Positions 27,137-35,752 are shown, counted from the stretch's first letter. The stretch is 64,000 bases of DNA from WARW01 sp964582365 (GCA_964582365.1 CAZOQV010000001.1:1-64000), one strand, 5' to 3'. Notes: generated from the sequence alone by a model not told the origin. Translations and numbers: made by a program.

Positions 27137-28123
27137 TTAGTAACTAGTCTGATAAGTAGAAAATACATCAGGAACTAATTGACCTCCATTATCAAGAATT
27201 TTTTTTGCCGCTTGGTCTCCTTTAAGAAAATAATCAAACCAGGCCCCACCAAAAGTGATTGTCGTTTCAAGTACTTTACTGTTTGCCATTGTTGGTTTTT
27301 TATCTAACATTGCCGCTACCGCGTCCCCAGATACTGATCCAGTTGGCGAAAATTGAACATGATTAGCTCCATTAAGAATAAGCAATGCTTTTTTAGCTTT
27401 AGTTGTTAAACCATAAAGGGTTTTTGATGCTTCTGGAGTCACAATACTATCCAAAGTTCCGGCCAAATACATAATTGGTACACTAGTTGAAGAAATATTA
27501 CTATATATAGTATTCATTGATTTTTCTATATATTTTCCCAATAATAAGTTTGTTGTTAAGCTTGATACCAACTTCATTGCTCCAGTGCTTTTATCTGCCG
27601 GTGCAATTGCTAAAACTGCCTTTAGGTTTGCTGTTCCAGTAGTAAATAACGCCACATCTGCCCCCATTGAATGACCAACTATTCCCACTTTGCTTAAATC
27701 TACTTTACCTGTTAAAGAAGTTTCAAATTTATTTTTAGAAGATAAATAGGCTAAAAGAAAATTAGTTAATCTTTTTCCTTCTTCCATATTTACTCCTGGG
27801 ATTATTCGATTAGGCATTGCCACAATATATCCTTTATTCGCCATAGCTTCGGCAAACCAAACATAATAAGAATACTGTGCTGCCATTCCATGGTTAACAA
27901 TAATCACTGGATAAGGAGATGGGTTTTGATTAGTTCCAGATGGATAATAAAGTCCAAATTTGTAAATACCAAGATTTATATCCTCTTTAGCATAAGTTGC
28001 GGCTAGCACTTCCGGTTTCTTTACTAAAAAAAGAGAAACCCCGATTATTAATCCCAACATAATCACCGATAACGTTGGTATGGGTTTAAACCAAGAAAAC
28101 AAATTCTTTTTGGTAGATTTCAT
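27137..28123 (-). CDS. Membrane-anchored or secreted alpha/beta hydrolase
   Basis: A 328-residue protein with an N-terminal hydrophobic helix (about 16-38) that places the catalytic domain outside the membrane. It has an alpha/beta-hydrolase fold. The oxyanion region is IIVNHGMAA, the nucleophile elbow is GHSMG (Ser about 152), the acid is in AGTLDSIV (Asp about 225) and the base is in GANHVQF (His about 255). The overall pattern resembles PET-hydrolase/dienelactone-hydrolase-like esterases acting on extracellular substrates. A minus-strand TTGACA (28152-28157), 18-bp spacer and TAACTA (28128-28133) form a likely promoter. Confidence 0.85.
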   Translation of the reverse strand: MKSTKKNLFSWFKPIPTLSVIMLGLIIGVSLFLVKKPEVLAATYAKEDINLGIYKFGLYYPSGTNQNPSPYPVIIVNHGMAAQYSYYVWFAEAMANKGYIVAMPNRIIPGVNMEEGKRLTNFLLAYLSSKNKFETSLTGKVDLSKVGIVGHSMGADVALFTTGTANLKAVLAIAPADKSTGAMKLVSSLTTNLLLGKYIEKSMNTIYSNISSTSVPIMYLAGTLDSIVTPEASKTLYGLTTKAKKALLILNGANHVQFSPTGSVSGDAVAAMLDKKPTMANSKVLETTITFGGAWFDYFLKGDQAAKKILDNGGQLVPDVFSTYQTSY

Positions 28124-28127
28124 ATAC

Positions 28128-28157
28128 TAGTTAAATACTTATTTCAACCTATGTCAA
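28128..28157 (-). promoter_or_regulatory. Promoter of the alpha/beta hydrolase gene
   Basis: Minus-strand TTGACA (28152-28157), 18-bp spacer, TAACTA (28128-28133), 4 nt before the ATG. Confidence 0.4.
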
Positions 28158-28203
28158 GCATTATTAATTAATTTAGCTTTATTTTTTTAAAAAAATATAA
28201 TTT

Positions 28204-28212
28204 TGATATAAT
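28204..28212 (+). promoter_or_regulatory. Extended -10 box for the thioredoxin-like gene
   Basis: TG-A-TATAAT is a perfect extended -10, ending 6 nt before the ATG at 28219. A second TATAAT lies at 28196-28201. Confidence 0.6.
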
Positions 28213-28218
28213 CTTTTT

Positions 28219-28461
28219 ATGAAAATACAACTTTTTGACCGTGGAACCCCAAAAGGTAAACAATTATTTACTAATCTTGAAGAAGTCTGTCGACGACTTC
28301 AAATCGATTGGGATCCAGAATATATTAAAGACATGTCTCGGGTAATTAGTATGGGTCTTCAAGGCAACACTATTCTTTTAATCGACAACGAAGTTGCTTT
28401 TATGGATAAATATCCATCAACCAAAGAACTAGAATCAATTATTAGTGATTTTCAAAAATAA
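28219..28461 (+). CDS. Thioredoxin-fold protein lacking the redox cysteines
   Basis: An 80-residue protein that aligns by pattern with small thioredoxin_3-type redox proteins: a first strand MKIQLFD, then the active-site turn, a helix, a central strand LLIDNEVAF and a closing helix beginning PSTKELESII. The family's GCPKCKKL is here GTPKGKQL (residues 9-16), so both redox cysteines are replaced by Thr and Gly. It cannot do thiol-disulfide chemistry at that site. The only Cys is in EEVCRRL. It might bind a ligand or partner. It is followed directly by a small membrane protein, with the stop and next ATG one base apart. Confidence 0.65.
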   Translation: MKIQLFDRGTPKGKQLFTNLEEVCRRLQIDWDPEYIKDMSRVISMGLQGNTILLIDNEVAFMDKYPSTKELESIISDFQK

Positions 28462-28462
28462 A

Positions 28463-28672
28463 ATGTTTTTTAAAAAAATTTGTCGTCATCTTGTTAAAAA
28501 CAAATTATTTCTCACGATTCTAGAAGCTTTTGCTTTTGTCACGATATGGCGCGGAACTTGGGGTCTTTTAGATAAATATTTATTTCCCGATTCACCTCAA
28601 ATTAGTTATTTAACTTCAATCGCTATTGGTCTTACTTTACTTTTTATTTTTAGAGATAAATTAATCGATTAA
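28463..28672 (+). CDS. Small two-helix membrane protein of unknown function
   Basis: A 69-residue protein starting with a Lys-rich cytoplasmic segment (MFFKKICRH), a hydrophobic helix (about 17-37) that includes TIWRGTWGLLDKYLFP, and a second helix (about 46-63) ending RDKLID. No family is recognised. Start at 28463 chosen because it follows the previous stop by one base; an in-frame ATG at 28445 lies within the previous gene. Probably translated with the thioredoxin-like gene. Its last 12 bases overlap the end of tatD on the other strand. Confidence 0.6.
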   Translation: MFFKKICRHLVKNKLFLTILEAFAFVTIWRGTWGLLDKYLFPDSPQISYLTSIAIGLTLLFIFRDKLID

Positions 28673-29407
28673 AAATAATCTCTTCGCATTTTCATCAATT
28701 ATTTTTTCTGTTTCTTTAAAACGTAATTTCCAAATTTCCGCTACTTTTTCATAAATATATTTAACATATTCTGGTTTATTTTCTTCGCCTCTAAAAGGTA
28801 CTGGCGTTAAATAAGGGCAATCAGTTTCTAATAACAACCTATCTTTGGGTATATTTTTAACAATTTCTTCTAATCCAATTTCATAAGTCAAATTTCCATC
28901 AATTCCAAAATACCAATTTTCTCCTAAATCAATTACTTTTTTAATTCTTTTATTTCCCCCAGCATAACAATGAAAAACACCAGATAAATTTTTATATTCT
29001 TTCAGAATTTCTATTACTTCATCAACTGCTTTTCTAGCATGAATTATCAATGGTTTTTTATATTTTATTGCCAATTCGATTTGCGTTCTAAAAAGTTTTT
29101 CCTGCTTGTCCGCCATAGCTTTAGCGTCGGCGGATTTGTCTGGTAAATCAGAGTAATCCAATCCGCATTCACCAATAGCTACAATTTTTTTATGATTTTT
29201 TTTGACTATTTTTTTAAGTTCGGCAGGGGAGTTATCAGCTTCTTGTGGATGAATACCTACGCTAACTAATAACTTATCAGGATATTTTTTACCTAAAATA
29301 AGGTTATTTTTAGAAGTTTCGATTGTTGCCGCCGCTAAAATAATTTTATCAATCCCCTTGTCAATGTCGCACAATCTCCCTTCCAGATGAGCATGTGTAT
29401 CAATCAT
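28661..29407 (-). CDS. tatD: TatD-family metal-dependent DNase
   Basis: A 248-residue TIM-barrel nuclease of the TatD family, involved in DNA degradation and quality control. Metal-site motifs are MIDTHAHLEG at the start, IGECGLDYSD (about 92-101), PLIIHARKA, GVFHCYAGG and LLLETDCPYLTPVPFRG near the end. Between IGECGLDY and the next helix the protein carries an inserted segment, SADAKAMADK, encoded by a 26-bp palindromic element at 29109-29134. It replaces the usual loop sequence here and keeps the frame. It starts 1 nt after the metG stop and is probably in an operon with it. Confidence 0.93.
   Translation of the reverse strand: MIDTHAHLEGRLCDIDKGIDKIILAAATIETSKNNLILGKKYPDKLLVSVGIHPQEADNSPAELKKIVKKNHKKIVAIGECGLDYSDLPDKSADAKAMADKQEKLFRTQIELAIKYKKPLIIHARKAVDEVIEILKEYKNLSGVFHCYAGGNKRIKKVIDLGENWYFGIDGNLTYEIGLEEIVKNIPKDRLLLETDCPYLTPVPFRGEENKPEYVKYIYEKVAEIWKLRFKETEKIIDENAKRLFLID
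29109..29134. repeat. In-frame palindromic element inside tatD
   Basis: TCCGCC (29109-29114) and GGCGGA (29129-29134) bracket AGCTTTAGCG-type inner arms, forming a GC-rich hairpin in an AT-rich gene. On the tatD strand it encodes SADAKAMA. It looks like a dispersed palindromic element that has been translated. Confidence 0.65.
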
Positions 29408-29408
29408 C

Positions 29409-30815
29409 TTATTTTATCCTTGGAAATAAAGATTTTTCCAACGGTTTTACCTCATTTTTAAAACAATTTTCGATTTTTTTGGCCACTTCTGGCATCACAA
29501 TTTGTAAGTGGTAGGAGGCAGTTTGAATATTTTTGATACATTCATTTAACACCGCAATTCTTTCTGGATTATCTTTTTCTAATTTCCATGGAGTAGTTTG
29601 ATTTAGTTTTAAATTTGACGCATCAATCCATTTTTCAAACACCAAATTAATAGCTTCATCTAATTTTAAATTGTCAATCAATTTCTCAAATTCATTATCA
29701 AATTCAATTTTAATTTCTTCTGTTTTTACACCTTCAGATAATTTAGCTACTCTGGAAACTAAATTCCCTAAATTATTAGCCAAATCAGCATTATATTTTT
29801 CTTTAAATCTCTCCATTCCCACATCACTATCATTATCCGTCGGAAAAGATCTGGCCACTAAATATCTAGCCCCCTCCACTCCGAATATGTCAACTAATTG
29901 TCGTGGTGAGATAACATTTCCCAAAGATTTCGACATTTTTTGTCCATCAACCATGTAAAAACTATGAGTATAAGTTTTTTTAGGTAACGCAATTTTGGCT
30001 GACAATAACATTGCTTGCCAAATCACCGTATGAAACCACAAAATTTCTTTACCCAATAAATGTAAGTCAGCTGGCCAAAAATCCTTTTTACCTTCTAAAA
30101 ATTGAGTTGCACTATAATAATTTATTAAAGCATCAAACCACACATAAACAGTTTGTTTTGAATCCCAAGGAGTAGGAATTCCCCAAGCTACATTTTCCCT
30201 AGAAATTGACACATCTCTAATTCCACTCTTTAATTTAGACAATATCTCTATTTTTTTTCCTTCTGGAAAAATATAATTAGTTTTTTCGTCTTCAATTAAA
30301 TTAATAATTTGATGAATATATTTACTTAATCTAAAAAACCAATTTTCTTCACTTTTAAAAACTGTTTTTTCTGGTGGGTGAAGATTGCAATGTTTATCAA
30401 TCAAATCAGCCTCAGTTAAAAATTTTTCACAACCGATACAGTATAAACCTTCATATTTATCTTTATATACATCGCCATTATCGTAAATTTTTTGTAAAAC
30501 CTCAGCCACCACTTTTTCATGTCTTGGATCTGTCGTTCTAATAAAAAAATCATTACTTATATTTAACTCTTTCCAAGCACATTCAAATCTGGGTGAAATT
30601 TTATCGCAGTATTCTTTTGTTCCGCAACATTCTTTTTGAGCCGATTCTGCCACCTTTTGGCCATGTTCATCTGTTCCAGTTAAAAAGAAGACTTCTTCCC
30701 CTTTCGCTCGGTGCAATCTCGCCACCATATCCGCTGCCACAGTCGTGCAGGTGTGTCCAATATGAGGAACGTCGTTAATATAATAAATTGGTGTTGTTAC
30801 AAAAAATTTCTTCAT
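29409..30815 (-). CDS. metG: Methionyl-tRNA synthetase
   Basis: A 468-residue class I aminoacyl-tRNA synthetase that charges tRNA-Met. Motifs are the HIGH region VPHIGHT (about 17-23), TGTDEHGQK, the zinc knuckle YCIGCEKF with a downstream HCNLH, and KMSKSLGN (about 300). It stops after the anticodon-binding helical domain and lacks the C-terminal EMAP/Trbp111-like tRNA-binding domain, so it is short for a bacterial enzyme. Start at the ATG (30815); an in-frame GTG at 30818 precedes it. It begins 18 nt after rpsT and is probably co-transcribed with it and with tatD. Confidence 0.97.
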   Translation of the reverse strand: MKKFFVTTPIYYINDVPHIGHTCTTVAADMVARLHRAKGEEVFFLTGTDEHGQKVAESAQKECCGTKEYCDKISPRFECAWKELNISNDFFIRTTDPRHEKVVAEVLQKIYDNGDVYKDKYEGLYCIGCEKFLTEADLIDKHCNLHPPEKTVFKSEENWFFRLSKYIHQIINLIEDEKTNYIFPEGKKIEILSKLKSGIRDVSISRENVAWGIPTPWDSKQTVYVWFDALINYYSATQFLEGKKDFWPADLHLLGKEILWFHTVIWQAMLLSAKIALPKKTYTHSFYMVDGQKMSKSLGNVISPRQLVDIFGVEGARYLVARSFPTDNDSDVGMERFKEKYNADLANNLGNLVSRVAKLSEGVKTEEIKIEFDNEFEKLIDNLKLDEAINLVFEKWIDASNLKLNQTTPWKLEKDNPERIAVLNECIKNIQTASYHLQIVMPEVAKKIENCFKNEVKPLEKSLFPRIK

Positions 30816-30833
30816 CACCCTTATTTTCCCACA

Positions 30834-31148
30834 TTATTTAGTTTTTTTCTTGGTTACTTTTTTGATTACTTTCTTTGCGACCGCTTTTTTGGCCACAACT
30901 TTTTTAACACCTTCAGTTCCAGCTTTTTTAGAATAATGTGATTTAAGTCTGTCAGCTTTATTTTTATGAAAAAGATTATTCTTAACCGCTTTGTCGATAA
31001 TAGAATAAACTCCTTTCAAAGATTCCTTGGTTGGTTTAGCTAAAAACTTTTTAACAGTAGTTTTTAACTTGTCTTTAAAAGAAACATTGTCCTTATGATT
31101 TTTCAAGGACTTTCTAAGTGATTTTTTTGCAGATAAACTAATTGGCAT
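30834..31148 (-). CDS. rpsT: Ribosomal protein S20 with a Lys-rich C-terminal tail
   Basis: A small-subunit ribosomal protein binding the 16S rRNA 5' domain. The N-terminal helix SLSAKKSLRKSLKNHKDN matches the S20 SAKKR..-type start, and the KKAGTEGVKK region and the helix with SIIDKAVKNNLFHKNKADRLKS match the family. The last 25 residues are repeats of VAKK/VTKK beyond the usual S20 end. The start is set at the ATG at 31148: TAAAAT (31156-31161) lies 7 nt before it, whereas the ATG at 31154 would leave only 1 nt. Confidence 0.9.
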   Translation of the reverse strand: MPISLSAKKSLRKSLKNHKDNVSFKDKLKTTVKKFLAKPTKESLKGVYSIIDKAVKNNLFHKNKADRLKSHYSKKAGTEGVKKVVAKKAVAKKVIKKVTKKKTK

Positions 31149-31155
31149 AGGCATT

Positions 31156-31161
31156 ATTTTA
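31156..31161 (-). promoter_or_regulatory. -10 box for rpsT
   Basis: TAAAAT on the minus strand, 7 nt from the ATG at 31148. Confidence 0.4.
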
Positions 31162-31209
31162 TCTTAACAATTACTTTTTTACAACTATATATAATGGCTA
31201 GTAATCAGA

Positions 31210-31215
31210 TATAAT
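31210..31215 (+). promoter_or_regulatory. -10 box for murJ
   Basis: TATAAT lies 7 nt before the ATG at 31223; another TATAAT lies at 31190-31195. The gap to rpsT is 74 bp and holds promoters for both directions. Confidence 0.5.
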
Positions 31216-31222
31216 TTAAATT

Positions 31223-32836
31223 ATGACCGTCAAAGAGAGAATCAGACTTATAAGTCAAAAAAAACAAAGTACTATTTTGTCCGCCTCTTTGGTTTTGGCC
31301 ACCACTTTTATTGCTTCTTCCATCCTTGGTCTTCTAAGAAATCGTTTTCTTTACGCTAAATTTTATTCTTGTTGTGTTGCTGATCTTGATGTTTACAACG
31401 CCGCTTTTCGCATTCCAGATTTAATTTTCAAACTTTTAGTTACCGGAGTTTTATCCGCTTCATTTATACCTGTTTTTTCCAGTTATCTACATAAAAATAA
31501 AAAAGCGGCTGATGAAATTGCTTCTAGTGTTATTAATTTGCTCTTAATTGCCTTTATTATTATTTCTTCACTTTCTTTTATTTTTATAAAACCAATTTCC
31601 AGTTTAATTGCCTCCGGTTTTTCAGCCGATCAATTAGTTTTAATGGCCAATATCAGTCGAATTTTACTTTTTGCTCAAATATTTTTTCTTCTTAGTAATT
31701 TTGTCACCGCCATTTTGCAAGTCAATCAAAATTTTATTATTCCCGCTCTTTCCCCTATCGTTTACAACTTATTTATTATCATCAGTATTTTTACTCTAAC
31801 TCCTATTTTTGGAATTTATGGCGTTGCTATTGGTACTGTTATTGGCGCTTTTTTCCATCTTGCCATTCAAATACCAGTACTTCGCCATCAAGGTTTCCTT
31901 TATTCTCGTCAAATTAATCTAAAATTATCCGGTGTTAAAGAAATTTTTAGACTCATGGTCCCCAGAGTTTTATCGCTTGGATTAGGTGAAATTGAAAGTA
32001 CTGTCACACTATTTTTTGCCAGTTCATTGGCCTCCGGCTCCATCTCTCTTTTGAATCTTGCTCTTCAATTTATGTATTTACCAAGTCGTATTTTTGGCAC
32101 CACCGTTGGTCAAGCCTCACTTCCAGCTCTTTCCAAAAACATTGCCCAAAATGAAATAGATAAGTTTAGAAATACTGTTAATAAAATTATAATTCAAAGT
32201 TTATTTATTGCCGTTCCTGTAAGTGTTTTAATCTTAGTTGAAAGAGTTTCTATCATTAGAATTCTTTATGGATCTCAAGAATTTCCTTGGTCTGCCACCA
32301 TATTAACCTCCAAAATTTTAGCTTTCTTAATTCCTGGAATTGTTTGTCAAGCTGTAGTTCAAATATTAATTCGAGCTTTTTATGCTCTTCATAATACCAA
32401 GATTCCTTTCGTAATCTCTGCTATTTCTCTAATAGTAAATATTGTTGCCAGTTTCTTATTTATTCGTTTTACCAATCTTGGTGTTCTCGGCTTGGCTATC
32501 AGTGTTTCTATCGGTAATTTAATTCAACTTTTTGGTTTATTAATCATGTTTATCAAAATTGTTGACGGCTTTGATTGGTCTTTAATGTTTAGCAAGTTTT
32601 ACAAAATATTAATTTCTTCAATTTTTATGGGTATTGTGTCTTGGTTATCTATAAAATTTTTAGATCTTTTTATTTTAGATACTGCTCGTACAATTTCTGT
32701 TTTAATTTTAGCCACCATATCTTCACTTATTGGCTTATTTACCTATGTTTTTATTGTTGTTTTTTTAAAAATGGATGAGATTAAAGATTATCGAAAATAT
32801 TATTTAAGATTCAAGGATTTTATTTTCCACAGATAG
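31223..32836 (+). CDS. murJ: Lipid II flippase MurJ
   Basis: A 537-residue polytopic membrane protein of the MviN/MurJ family, which flips lipid II across the membrane for peptidoglycan assembly. About 14 hydrophobic helices are visible. Family features near the start are ILGLLRNRFLYAKF, DVYNAAFRIPDLIFKLL and GVLSASFIPVFSSYL; TVGQASLPALSKNIA lies near the middle. It is followed 17 nt later by PilN/PilO-like genes, which have their own -10 box. It implies the cell makes a peptidoglycan wall. Confidence 0.95.
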   Translation: MTVKERIRLISQKKQSTILSASLVLATTFIASSILGLLRNRFLYAKFYSCCVADLDVYNAAFRIPDLIFKLLVTGVLSASFIPVFSSYLHKNKKAADEIASSVINLLLIAFIIISSLSFIFIKPISSLIASGFSADQLVLMANISRILLFAQIFFLLSNFVTAILQVNQNFIIPALSPIVYNLFIIISIFTLTPIFGIYGVAIGTVIGAFFHLAIQIPVLRHQGFLYSRQINLKLSGVKEIFRLMVPRVLSLGLGEIESTVTLFFASSLASGSISLLNLALQFMYLPSRIFGTTVGQASLPALSKNIAQNEIDKFRNTVNKIIIQSLFIAVPVSVLILVERVSIIRILYGSQEFPWSATILTSKILAFLIPGIVCQAVVQILIRAFYALHNTKIPFVISAISLIVNIVASFLFIRFTNLGVLGLAISVSIGNLIQLFGLLIMFIKIVDGFDWSLMFSKFYKILISSIFMGIVSWLSIKFLDLFILDTARTISVLILATISSLIGLFTYVFIVVFLKMDEIKDYRKYYLRFKDFIFHR

Positions 32837-32841
32837 TCATA

Positions 32842-32847
32842 TATACT
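32842..32847 (+). promoter_or_regulatory. -10 box for the pilN-like operon
   Basis: TATACT lies 6 nt before the ATG at 32854. Confidence 0.4.
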
Positions 32848-32853
32848 GAATAT

Positions 32854-33432
32854 ATGGTCACTAAAAAAGAGCTGTCCCTTTTACCTGAATCTGAAAATCC
32901 AAGATCTTTTGGGGCTCGTTTTTTTAAGTGGTTAACCACTACCGGCAGAGTTGTAATTATTATAACTGAGTTTATTGTTATTTCCGTTTTTATTTCTCGT
33001 TTTTGGCTAGATCGTAAAAACTCAGATTTATCTGAGGTTGTTCGTCAAAAACAAGCAATTTTAGAAAGCACTACTCCTTTTATCACTGAGTTTGTTGGAC
33101 TTCAAAAAAGATTATCTTTTATAAAAGATTTTTATTCGAATCAGCCAAATTATAATCAGCAAATTAATTCTTTGGTTTCCAGTACTCCATCTGATCTTTT
33201 TTATAATAAGATTTCCGTTTTTACCGACGAAAAAACTAAAACAACAGTTATTACTACTTCTTTATCGGCCTACAAAGAAGAAAGCATTGTTTTGTTTATA
33301 ACCAATCTAATGTTGAACCCAGACATTGATCAAGTAAATATAAGTAAAATTGAAAAGAAAGAAAAAGAAAATCAATATTCCATTTCTCTCACTTTAAACT
33401 TTAAGAAAGCTCCAGCAGCTAATAAAATATGA
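32854..33432 (+). CDS. pilN: PilN-like type IV pilus assembly membrane protein
   Basis: A 192-residue bitopic protein. The short cytoplasmic start LSLLPESENPRS resembles the NLLP(x)E motif that binds PilM. One membrane helix (about 31-49) follows, then a coiled-coil segment and a ferredoxin-like domain ending in SISLTLNF. PilN and PilO form the inner-membrane alignment complex of type IV pili. A PilO-like gene follows with a 4-nt overlap. No PilM or pilin lies in the window. Confidence 0.7.
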   Translation: MVTKKELSLLPESENPRSFGARFFKWLTTTGRVVIIITEFIVISVFISRFWLDRKNSDLSEVVRQKQAILESTTPFITEFVGLQKRLSFIKDFYSNQPNYNQQINSLVSSTPSDLFYNKISVFTDEKTKTTVITTSLSAYKEESIVLFITNLMLNPDIDQVNISKIEKKEKENQYSISLTLNFKKAPAANKI

Positions 33433-34055
33433 TCAATACTAAAAATTGGTTTCAACTCAGACCTATGTATAGCTATATTCGAAAGCAGGCTGAAAACCAA
33501 AAATTTTTAAAATATCTCGAGGTCGGTGGTACTTTTACTTTAATAGCTATTTTTTTATTTTTTGCCATTTTGCCCACCATGACCACCGTCTTTTCTCTTT
33601 TAGGTGATATAAAATCAAAAGAAATATATATTAAAAAAGTTAACGCCAAAATTAGTACTATTATTAAAGCTCAAAGCACATATGCCCAAGTTCAGGAAAA
33701 TTTTTCATTAGTAGAAGATAGTTTTCCTTCGCAACCTCGATATCATAATGGAGCTTCTAACCTAGCTACTCTTTTTAGAGATTCGTTTTTAGATATAAAT
33801 CAAATAAATTTTAGTTTAAACGATAAGTCTCGTGAGAGTAAGGATAATAGTTTTGGTTCTTATCAAGTCAACATAAGTGGCGAAGGACAGTATTCTGATA
33901 TTCTAAATATAACCAAAAACATGCTTAATAATCGTCGTCTAATTAATGCTTCTAATATTCAAATAAATCAATTAGAAGCTGACAAAAATAAAACAGGGTC
34001 AAATAAAGTTAAAATTAATATTTCTAATGATTTATATTATCTACTTGACGACTAA
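33429..34055 (+). CDS. pilO: PilO-like type IV pilus assembly membrane protein
   Basis: A 208-residue bitopic protein: cytoplasmic start (about 1-35), one membrane helix (about 36-57), a coiled coil, then a globular domain containing FRDSFLDINQINFSL and a late INISNDLYYLL strand. This is the PilO layout and matches the partner gene order (pilN then pilO, overlapping ATGA). Called from architecture and position rather than a strong motif. Its stop overlaps the next start. Confidence 0.65.
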   Translation: MINTKNWFQLRPMYSYIRKQAENQKFLKYLEVGGTFTLIAIFLFFAILPTMTTVFSLLGDIKSKEIYIKKVNAKISTIIKAQSTYAQVQENFSLVEDSFPSQPRYHNGASNLATLFRDSFLDINQINFSLNDKSRESKDNSFGSYQVNISGEGQYSDILNITKNMLNNRRLINASNIQINQLEADKNKTGSNKVKINISNDLYYLLDD

Positions 34056-34366
34056 TGGAAAAAAATAAAATATCTTCCTACTTCATATTTATCTCTTTTT
34101 TTACTTTTTTGACTGTATTTCTTTCTATAATTCAAAAAAGCTATTTTAGTTTTACTACTCCTCAAAAGTCAGTCGAAAATAATGCTCTTTTAGATAATTT
34201 TAATCCAGCTTTAGATTTAACTATTATTTCCACCATTGAATCTAAAAATAAAAATACTGACGAATTTTTCGATTTTTCAATTATAAAATCAAATCAGTCT
34301 GTTACTCCTACTCCGGCTACTGAGACGTTAATTGCAACTTCGTCTGGTGAGGAGGTTACCCCTTGA
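34055..34366 (+). CDS. Small secreted-side membrane protein in the pilus operon
   Basis: A 103-residue protein with one N-terminal membrane helix (about 7-28) and a Thr/Ser/Pro-rich tail (SVTPTPATETLIAT). No family recognised. It occupies the place where a PilP-like protein might be expected, but no lipoprotein box or PilP feature is visible. Its start codon overlaps the pilO stop by one base and its stop overlaps the next gene's ATG (TGATG). Confidence 0.6.
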   Translation: MEKNKISSYFIFISFFTFLTVFLSIIQKSYFSFTTPQKSVENNALLDNFNPALDLTIISTIESKNKNTDEFFDFSIIKSNQSVTPTPATETLIATSSGEEVTP

Positions 34367-35721
34367 TGTTTAAAGAAAAAAAATTTCCTACTATTCTTGG
34401 TCTTTTGCTTCTTTTTGGAGGAGTTGTTGCTGGGGTTTTTTTAACCAATCAACGAACCGGTTTTGTTTCCAAAGCCAATAGTAGTTGTCAACCTAAAAAC
34501 CCTCAAATAACCAATACTACCAACAATTCTGCTTCTATTTCTTTTGTGACCGAATCGTCTTGTTTTTCCTCTCTTCTTATTAATAATCAGACAATCGAAA
34601 ACAAAGCTGCTGTTAGTGTTGATCAAAAAAGCAAAATTCATTATTTTGATGTTAATAATTTAACTCCTGCTGCTAATTATATTTTTTCTTTTATTATCGA
34701 TGGGAAAAAATACGAAGAACCTTCATATGAATTTAAAACAGCTGATAATCCCAGTGGTTCAATTCCGTCTTCAAATTTAGCTTGGGGTCGAGTTTTTACT
34801 CCAGAACCAGAGTTAAAAGCTGCCCATAAAGTTATTGTTTTTCTTACCATTCCTGGATCAACACCTTTATCTGCTCTTGTTACTTCTTCTGGCAATTGGA
34901 ACATTTCTTTAGCCAACAGTTTTAACGAGTCGAAGACTGGCAGATTTACTGCAACTAAAAATATCAGTGAAGAAATTATTGTAATTGATCAAAATAATCA
35001 AGCCACTCAGATTACAGGTAATACTTCGAATAATAATCCAGTTCCAGACATTATCTTAGGTCAAAATCAATTTTCCGCCGCCGCTATTATTTATGACACG
35101 GAAACTGATACTGGTTCTTTATCTTCTGTTACTCCAGCTTTAGAATCAAAAGAGCTAGATATTTTAAACCCAAAAGAAAATGAAGCTATTTCTACTCAGA
35201 AACCAGATTTCTTTGGAACTAGTCCTGGTAACTCTATTATTAAAATAGAAATTCATTCTCCGACAACTTATAGCGGGGAAGTTGTTTCTAATAGCGATGG
35301 TTCTTGGAATTGGTCTCCACCTTCAAATCTAGAACCAGGAGAACACACCATCACTGCCACCACTATTATTAATGGAGTTGAAAAAATAATAACCAGAAAA
35401 TTTACTGTTCTTGCTACTGACAGTGGTCTTGCTTACACCGCTTCTTCTTCAGCTACTACTCCTACCCCTACCCCTACTGTTACTTCCATTCCTACTATTG
35501 CTCCTACCCCTACTACTATGGAAATTTCTACCCCCACTGCCACTATAATTCCAACTTCAACTCCCGATGAAATTCCCACTTCTTCTCCCACTGTTATGGT
35601 TAGTACTCCTAGCACTAGCTCTGGTATTCCCAAAACTGGTAATCTATTTTCCACAATTCTATTACTTTTAGTCTCATCATCTTTTATTGCTTTTTCTTTT
35701 TTCTCTTTTAAGAAAAAATAA
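34366..35721 (+). CDS. Surface protein with Ig-like domains and IPKTG-type C-terminal sorting region
   Basis: A 451-residue exported protein. An N-terminal hydrophobic segment (about 9-28) is followed by an FnIII-like domain (SISFVTESSCFSS, YEFKTADN), a Big-type Ig domain (KPDFFGTSPGNSIIKIEI, NWSPPSNLEPGEHTITA), a long Thr/Pro linker, then IPKTG (about 420), a membrane helix and KKK. That ending has the form of a sortase signal (LPxTG with Ile for Leu), as seen in other low-GC and CPR surface proteins. No sortase is encoded here. The ATG at 34366 overlaps the previous stop; a TTG one codon earlier is possible. Confidence 0.75.
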   Translation: MFKEKKFPTILGLLLLFGGVVAGVFLTNQRTGFVSKANSSCQPKNPQITNTTNNSASISFVTESSCFSSLLINNQTIENKAAVSVDQKSKIHYFDVNNLTPAANYIFSFIIDGKKYEEPSYEFKTADNPSGSIPSSNLAWGRVFTPEPELKAAHKVIVFLTIPGSTPLSALVTSSGNWNISLANSFNESKTGRFTATKNISEEIIVIDQNNQATQITGNTSNNNPVPDIILGQNQFSAAAIIYDTETDTGSLSSVTPALESKELDILNPKENEAISTQKPDFFGTSPGNSIIKIEIHSPTTYSGEVVSNSDGSWNWSPPSNLEPGEHTITATTIINGVEKIITRKFTVLATDSGLAYTASSSATTPTPTPTVTSIPTIAPTPTTMEISTPTATIIPTSTPDEIPTSSPTVMVSTPSTSSGIPKTGNLFSTILLLLVSSSFIAFSFFSFKKK

Positions 35722-35752
35722 TATTTTATTTTCAGTCGACTGTTTTTAATGG

